Shown piece by piece: positions 5,226 through 5,411 of a stretch of 5,411 bases of DNA; position 1 is the stretch's first letter; every line of letters starts with the position of its first letter. The notes below the pieces were generated by a model. It ran no database searches. It was given only the letters and a program-made list of their open reading frames with translations, and was not told the DNA's origin. The position numbers and the translations under genes were made by a program. This DNA is from Bordetella parapertussis (lineage in GTDB: Bacteria > Pseudomonadota > Gammaproteobacteria > Burkholderiales > Burkholderiaceae_B), in contig CAMCWG010000204.1 of NCBI GenBank assembly GCA_945882005.1, positions 1 through 5,411 on the forward strand, in the 5' to 3' direction.

Positions 5226-5316
5226 TTTGGCGGGCCAGCGCTGGCAACATCACAAACCGCCTGAGGTGCTGAAATCTCAGGTTTTTTGCTTTTGGTCTGC
5301 GGGAGGGATTCTAACC
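5226..5316 (+). repeat. 91-bp direct repeat, copy 2 (right border of accessory block)
   Basis: Direct copy of 3595-3685 (80 of 91 identical, no gaps). Near its left end, where the copies differ most, this one carries a perfect 12-bp palindrome GCCAGCGCTGGC (5234-5245) that copy 1 lacks. It keeps the terminator hairpin (5260-5287), although no plus-strand gene precedes it. Its GGGAGGG end sits 10 bases before an ATG, a placement copy 1 does not share. Confidence 0.85.
5260..5287 (+). terminator. Rho-independent terminator inside repeat copy 2
   Basis: CCTGAG (5260-5265) pairs with CTCAGG (5276-5281); a G-T and a T-A pair can extend the stem inward. TTTTTT (5282-5287) follows at once. There is no plus-strand gene upstream within 1.7 kb except the isomerase, already ended by copy 1, so this one looks orphaned or acts as an attenuator before the ORF at 5318. 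Confidence 0.65.
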
Positions 5317-5317
5317 A

Positions 5318-5411
5318 ATGACTGAAGTCACTCGCGTAGTGTACAAATCTTGCAGCCAGTCCGATCCACGAATCTATATGGATCAGACAAGCAAGGGTTT
5401 GACTGTCGCAA
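5318..5411 (+). CDS. Possible start of an unidentified protein, cut by window edge
   Basis: From ATG 5318 the frame stays open for 31 codons to the end of the window, starting MTEVTRVVYKSCSQSDPRIY. GGGAGGG at 5301-5307, inside repeat copy 2, is a plausible Shine-Dalgarno 10 bases upstream. I do not recognise the protein. Against it, a terminator ends only 30 bp before the ATG, leaving almost no room for a promoter. The inverted repeat GATCCA/TGGATC (5363-5368 and 5379-5384) also lies within the frame. A short chance frame is possible. Confidence 0.35.
   Translation, partial: MTEVTRVVYKSCSQSDPRIYMDQTSKGLTVA

Noticed and set aside
5319..5330. TGACT-GA-AGTCA hairpin after repeat copy 2 as a terminator
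   Set aside because: The loop is only two bases and no T-run follows; it more likely is a chance palindrome within the possible ORF.

Overview
The window reads as part of a Gram-negative proteobacterial chromosome, most likely a beta-proteobacterium (Burkholderiales/Comamonadaceae-like). This is an inference from protein flavour, moderate GC content and tightly packed genes; no rRNA or species marker is present. There is no RNA gene, CRISPR array or recognisable transposase.

Left part (1-3498): a detoxification/catabolism-type neighbourhood built around a divergent promoter region (1932-2022). On the minus strand, an AEC-family (auxin-efflux-carrier type) membrane transporter is followed after 35 bp by a nu-class (YfcG-like) glutathione transferase. 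That gene overlaps by 4 bp (ATGA) the start of a type II haloacid dehalogenase, which is cut by the window edge. On the plus strand, an AraC-family regulator is followed by a 2-hydroxychromene-2-carboxylate isomerase-like protein of the DsbA/GST-kappa fold. The regulator may control both arms. A dehalogenase, a GST and a ring-cleavage-product isomerase together suggest handling of halogenated or aromatic organic acids, but no substrate can be read from the sequence. The AraC gene ends early: one TGA separates it from 18 open codons that run in the same frame into the isomerase ATG.

Middle (3499-3688): terminators between convergent genes, plus the first copy of a 91-bp direct repeat.

Right part (3595-5316): two copies of the 91-bp repeat (80/91 identical), 1631 bp apart, bracket a compact minus-strand accessory block of two gene pairs. 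One pair is a Cdd1/helix-hairpin-helix protein overlapping a VOC (glyoxalase-like) protein by ATGA. The other is a putative ribbon-helix-helix antitoxin followed by a Doc/Fic toxin. Three tandem 10-bp operator-like units lie directly in front of the antitoxin. Each repeat copy carries a rho-independent terminator on the plus strand. The block looks like a passenger cassette held by direct repeats, but no recombinase is visible.

Right edge (5318-5411): a possible start of another plus-strand gene, whose Shine-Dalgarno-like sequence lies inside the second repeat copy.
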